Shown: one piece after another, positions 52,698 through 55,680 of the stretch
Position numbering within the stretch: the first letter of the stretch is position 1
How the letters are laid out: the number at the start of each line of letters is the position of its first letter
Assembly: GCF_000381745.1 (NCBI RefSeq)
Contig: NZ_KB906999.1
Coordinates: 1 to 55,680, forward strand
Source: Psychromonas ossibalaenae ATCC BAA-1528
GTDB lineage: Bacteria; Pseudomonadota; Gammaproteobacteria; Enterobacterales; Psychromonadaceae
Reading direction: 5' to 3'
Length of the DNA: 55,680 nt
The notes under the pieces: model-generated
Databases searched by the model: none
Told to the model about the DNA's origin: nothing
The model's input: only the letters and a program-made list of their open reading frames with translations
Position numbers and translations under genes: made by a program

Positions 52698-53056
52698 AAT
52701 ATATAACTCTTAATCCTTTAATATTTTTCAATACATATACCCGTTAGATCTTCAATTTCATGCTTAGAACCTACTCGCCTCTCGACTTGCTGATTTTTAC
52801 ATTTCGATTGATAACAGGTATACACACACTGACTCTGTGCTCAGATTCAAATGAGGCACAAATTCATAATAAAGGGAGAAATTATTACAGATATATTGAT
52901 CATATTAGAGTTTGAGTGGTTGGCGCAGTTATATATCACATTTTAATAGCTTACATAACCAAAACATATCAATTACGAATTAAACCCGATTTAACAAACA
53001 CTTAGCGGTTATTTTACGGAAAGACATACGTTTAAAGAGCACAATAGCAGCTGAGA
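52698..53056. other. Intergenic stretch with a short MITE relative
   Basis: 359 bp between the nuclease gene (promoter side) and the end of the Cache kinase gene. It holds the 87-bp element at 52736-52822; no gene or terminator was recognised in the rest. Confidence 0.6.
52736..52822. repeat. Short MITE relative, 87 bp
   Basis: Ends are TATACCCGTTA and TAACAGGTATA (11-bp inverted repeat with one mismatch). Inside, GCCTCTCGACTTGCTGATT nearly copies the ACCTCTCGACTTGCTGATT segment near the right end of the 265-bp MITEs. It is a deleted or divergent member of the same family, 39 bp upstream of the nuclease start. Confidence 0.7.
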
Positions 53057-55060
53057 TCATACGATAGGAATTTCCAGTTTGACCTCAGTACCACTTTCAA
53101 TCGTACTTTTGATTTCAATTGTGCCGTTTAAAATATCTTTGACTGAATGCTGCACAATACTTAAACCTAACCCGGCATTAGTACTGGATTTATTGGTATA
53201 AAAAGGTTCAAAAACACTATGCAGATCCTGCTCACTGATACCCTTGCCGTTATCGGAAATTAGAATGGACAGATGCATTTTCCTCATAACAACATTAACA
53301 TCGATAAGACCCGATTTATCAATATCATATCCATGTGTCAGTGAGTTGCTCAGTATATTATTAATAATCAGGTCAAAGACCGCTGAGTAGCTGTTTATCT
53401 CGATATCTTCTTCGCAAGTGAGTGTGATTTTATGCTCTCCAAGGCGCAGCATACTGATACTTTTTTCAATCTCTCTTTTTACATTAAAGCGGTCTTTAGT
53501 CAGGGAGACATCATCTCTGGTAAGCAGCTTAAACATATCAATCAGATTAGCAGACCTCTGTAAACCTGACATTAATAATTCGTAGGATTTATCATGCTGG
53601 TTAAAAAAAGTTTCAATATTTTTTTTACTAATCTTATGTTCGTTATAGGTTTGATGCAGCTGCGCAACCAGGTCTTCAATATAGGTTGCCGAGGTAATCG
53701 AAATACCTAACGGGGTATTGATATTATGAGCAATATCTTTAATAAGGCGGTTAACAGCAGTTAATTTTTCACTTTGAATAATTTCATTCTGCGCTTCATG
53801 AAGCTCTTTAGTACGGTCTTTTACTACCTCTTCTAAATTTTCGTTTAAAGCAGCCAGTTTCCCAGAGATATTCTGCCTTCTGATAATTTCTTCATGCAGC
53901 TTGGCATTATTAGTTTCCAGGGATTCAATAAAATTATTAAAATGAATACCTAGCTGATTAATCTCATCACCACCGTTTACTGCAACACGTACCGACAAAT
54001 CGCCGTTTACCCCTTTTAATACTGTTTCTTCAAGTTTTTTAATTGGTTTTATCACCATGGCGCTTATCTTGACTGTCACCGCTGTCATTATAAGCAGAGA
54101 GAACAGCAGTGCGATCACAATAATTTTTGTAACATCATTAAGCGCGCCGTAAAAATCAGATTTATAAGCAGAAGAGGCAATGATCCAGTTATATTCTTTT
54201 AATTCGGAATAAACTAACACTTTCTTTCTTGATACTTTGTCTGAAGGGTTTTTCCAGTCGTATTCAATAATGCCGTTTTTATTTTTAATGATTTCACTAA
54301 CAACGGCACCACGCGGATCCTGTTCAGCAATTAAATTACGCCCTTTAAGTGACGGATGAACTAAAAAGGTGCCCTGGTTATCAAGAATAACCGGATAACC
54401 ATCCTGTCCGAATTTAACACCGGTTACCTGCTGCTCGAAGTCGCTGAGGTTAAGTAAGTCAGAAAATTCACTCCTGTAACTCGATGCACTGACAATCCAG
54501 TCCCAGGGCGCAAAATATCTCATATACAATGCTTTGGAACGATCTGTTGTATCTCCAGGATTACTCCACATATACTCAATATAACCATTCTTGTTTTTTA
54601 TCTGTTTTTTTATAAAGTCATATTGAGAAATATTAGTATACTGCAGCGCCTTATAGGGGTGATATAGAAGTTTGCCAGTACTGTCTAAGATATACATATA
54701 ACCTGTAGTACCGATTTTTACCGGTCTGATACTGCTAAGCGCCTTTTCTTTAGCCTGCGGCTCACTAAGCTCCCCTTTTTTATATAAATCGTAATAATAG
54801 GCGGCATTTTCCAGAGCAACTTCGGAGGTGGTTCTCAGATGAGTTTTTATAGAGGTATCAAGGGCCGTTTTAATCATGCTGTTGATCAGATATGAGCTGT
54901 TCTGCAGTTCTGATTCAATATTAGTGGTAATCACTTTTTTAACATTAAACAATATCGCAGAGACAGTAATGCTGATAATAACTAAAAAAACTGTGCTGTA
55001 TACAACAATCAGACGGCATGTTAATTTGGTCTGTACTAATTTTTGGTATAACCAGTTCAT
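53057..55060 (-). CDS. Tandem Cache-domain sensor histidine kinase
   Basis: 667 residues from the ATG at 55060, where AAAGGGC fits better than for the ATG 6 bp upstream. TM1 (about 15-40), then two periplasmic Cache-type modules in tandem (about 60-190, GTTGYMYILDSTGKLLYHP; about 205-305, GQDGYPVILDNQGTFLVHPS), each ending in a similar W-D/N-WI-ASS-Y motif; TM2 (about 308-332), HAMP (about 333-385), coiled coil, the H-box DIAHNINTPLGISI (His about 442) and a HATPase with DNGKGISEQD and NAGLGLSIVQHSV. No response regulator gene is adjacent, so the partner is elsewhere. Ligand unknown, small organic by family. Confidence 0.9.
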   Translation of the reverse strand: MNWLYQKLVQTKLTCRLIVVYSTVFLVIISITVSAILFNVKKVITTNIESELQNSSYLINSMIKTALDTSIKTHLRTTSEVALENAAYYYDLYKKGELSEPQAKEKALSSIRPVKIGTTGYMYILDSTGKLLYHPYKALQYTNISQYDFIKKQIKNKNGYIEYMWSNPGDTTDRSKALYMRYFAPWDWIVSASSYRSEFSDLLNLSDFEQQVTGVKFGQDGYPVILDNQGTFLVHPSLKGRNLIAEQDPRGAVVSEIIKNKNGIIEYDWKNPSDKVSRKKVLVYSELKEYNWIIASSAYKSDFYGALNDVTKIIVIALLFSLLIMTAVTVKISAMVIKPIKKLEETVLKGVNGDLSVRVAVNGGDEINQLGIHFNNFIESLETNNAKLHEEIIRRQNISGKLAALNENLEEVVKDRTKELHEAQNEIIQSEKLTAVNRLIKDIAHNINTPLGISITSATYIEDLVAQLHQTYNEHKISKKNIETFFNQHDKSYELLMSGLQRSANLIDMFKLLTRDDVSLTKDRFNVKREIEKSISMLRLGEHKITLTCEEDIEINSYSAVFDLIINNILSNSLTHGYDIDKSGLIDVNVVMRKMHLSILISDNGKGISEQDLHSVFEPFYTNKSSTNAGLGLSIVQHSVKDILNGTIEIKSTIESGTEVKLEIPIV

Positions 55061-55331
55061 ACTCATGCCCTTTATTAGCGTTAATACACAAACCTGCTGA
55101 TCCTGCCAATCCAGCTGACATTACAGTCACTGCCAAGTTAATAAAATTATTCAAATATGATTAACTATCAGTTACTAAGCATAGTCACAGGAAAAATTAT
55201 GGCAATAACAATTAACACAATAATCAGCGCCTGAACGACAAAATTCAGCGCATTCAAAAACACTATAAAGAGCAGTACAACGTTTATCTTGAAGTTAGCT
55301 ATTATGCATTTGCAGACTGATCAGGCCACGG

Positions 55332-55680
55332 CTAGCGCATTTTAATCCCTGATTCTAAAAGGGCTGAGCGATAGCCATCATCTAGTGCTGCCATCTTTTT
55401 TTTTGCAGCTATACTCGCCGACTTTGTCTTATCTTGTTTAAATAAGCCCATCGCTATTTTTCTCATTACATTAAAAGCAAGTGGACCTCGGCCTTTACGA
55501 ATCCTTGATTCATCTTCTCTAAAAGTCATATCTAGCATCCAGTGCATACTCTCAACCTGCCAATGATTACGGACTGCATGTAGACTTTGTTCTGCGTTTA
55601 AGTTCAGTGAACTAATGTACCAACGGGTTTCTGTGGTCTCTTTTCCTGTGGATTTTTCATATACATCCGATGTAACTTTA
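55332..55680 (-). CDS. ISAs1-family transposase, C-terminal part (cut by window edge)
   Basis: Open minus-strand frame from the right window edge to TAG at 55332, including ETRWYISSLNLNAEQSLHAV, RNHWQVESMHWMLDMTFRED and NVMRKIAMGLFKQD. The RNHW.VE..HW.LD..F.ED block is the conserved C-terminal catalytic region (with the catalytic Glu) of ISAs1-type DDE transposases. Only about 115 residues are inside the window; the missing part lies to the right, so it cannot be told whether the element is intact. The IS end should lie near 55300. Confidence 0.93.
   Translation of the reverse strand, partial: KVTSDVYEKSTGKETTETRWYISSLNLNAEQSLHAVRNHWQVESMHWMLDMTFREDESRIRKGRGPLAFNVMRKIAMGLFKQDKTKSASIAAKKKMAALDDGYRSALLESGIKMR

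Noticed and set aside
54945-55154. Minus-strand 69-codon frame overlapping the Cache kinase start
   Set aside because: Its first part looks like a signal peptide, but most of it overlaps the kinase frame and the only ribosome site serves the kinase. Kept out as chance.

Overview
The window is 55.7 kb of a gammaproteobacterial chromosome, moderately AT-rich and densely coding. Gene content (YeaG/YeaH/SpoVR triad, YbjL, a Trp-type DAHP synthase, a SlyA-type regulator with canonical SlyA boxes, hexameric citrate synthase, many exported solute-binding proteins and a secreted nuclease) suggests a marine heterotroph of the Psychromonas/Shewanella/Vibrio kind. Psychromonas is my best guess, from style only. 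Both edges fall in insertion sequences: an IS3-type orfA at the left and an ISAs1-type transposase at the right. No rRNA, tRNA, CRISPR array or prophage was seen.

Layout. 0.2-2.6 kb: tandem 106-bp repeats ending in terminators, a REP-like palindrome, a DUF5610 protein and a small ORF. 2.7-9.5 kb: Lrp-type regulator plus Na+-dependent amino-acid transporter, a small basic protein, a lipoprotein, a guanine deaminase that carries a signal peptide, a DnaQ-like exonuclease, a 265-bp MITE and a solitary solute-binding protein. 9.7-18.1 kb: ybjL, the prkA-yeaH-spoVR stress operon, and gltA with a triple 13-bp repeat in its promoter region. 18.4-23.8 kb: a four-gene run of GAF/HD-GYP phosphodiesterase, CHASE2 adenylate cyclase, SH3 protein and M48 protease lipoprotein. 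24-32.7 kb: solute-binding protein, MATE pump and TetR regulator divergent from an Old Yellow Enzyme gene with three operator palindromes, a solute-binding protein gene split by a second 265-bp MITE, a 5'-nucleotidase and a type-B DnaJ. 32.9-38.3 kb: hypothetical proteins, YdjM-like membrane protein behind paired LacI-type operators, dienelactone hydrolase, MYG1 and aroH. 38.5-44 kb: LysR regulator divergent from a LolA-like protein / outer-membrane barrel / RND transporter operon. 44.1-48.3 kb: a degenerate EAL protein, then slyA-HlyD-FUSC efflux operon. 48.4-51 kb: solute-binding protein and mgtE behind a long leader with an 18-codon proline-containing peptide and a terminator-like hairpin. 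51-55.1 kb: secreted LTD/PPC/endonuclease I and a Cache sensor kinase.

Themes. (1) Extracytoplasmic nucleic-acid scavenging: secreted endonuclease, periplasmic 5'-nucleotidase and exported guanine deaminase could act in series. (2) Envelope export: RND + LolA-like + barrel as a putative lipid or hydrophobic-compound route, plus SlyA-controlled HlyD/FUSC and TetR-controlled MATE. (3) Second-messenger signalling: HD-GYP, CHASE2 cyclase, inactive EAL, Cache kinase. (4) Repeat activity: the MITE family has one full copy in an intergenic region, one inside a gene, and shorter relatives at 32.7 and 52.7 kb.

All functions are inferred by reading motifs and recalled family resemblance; no search was run.
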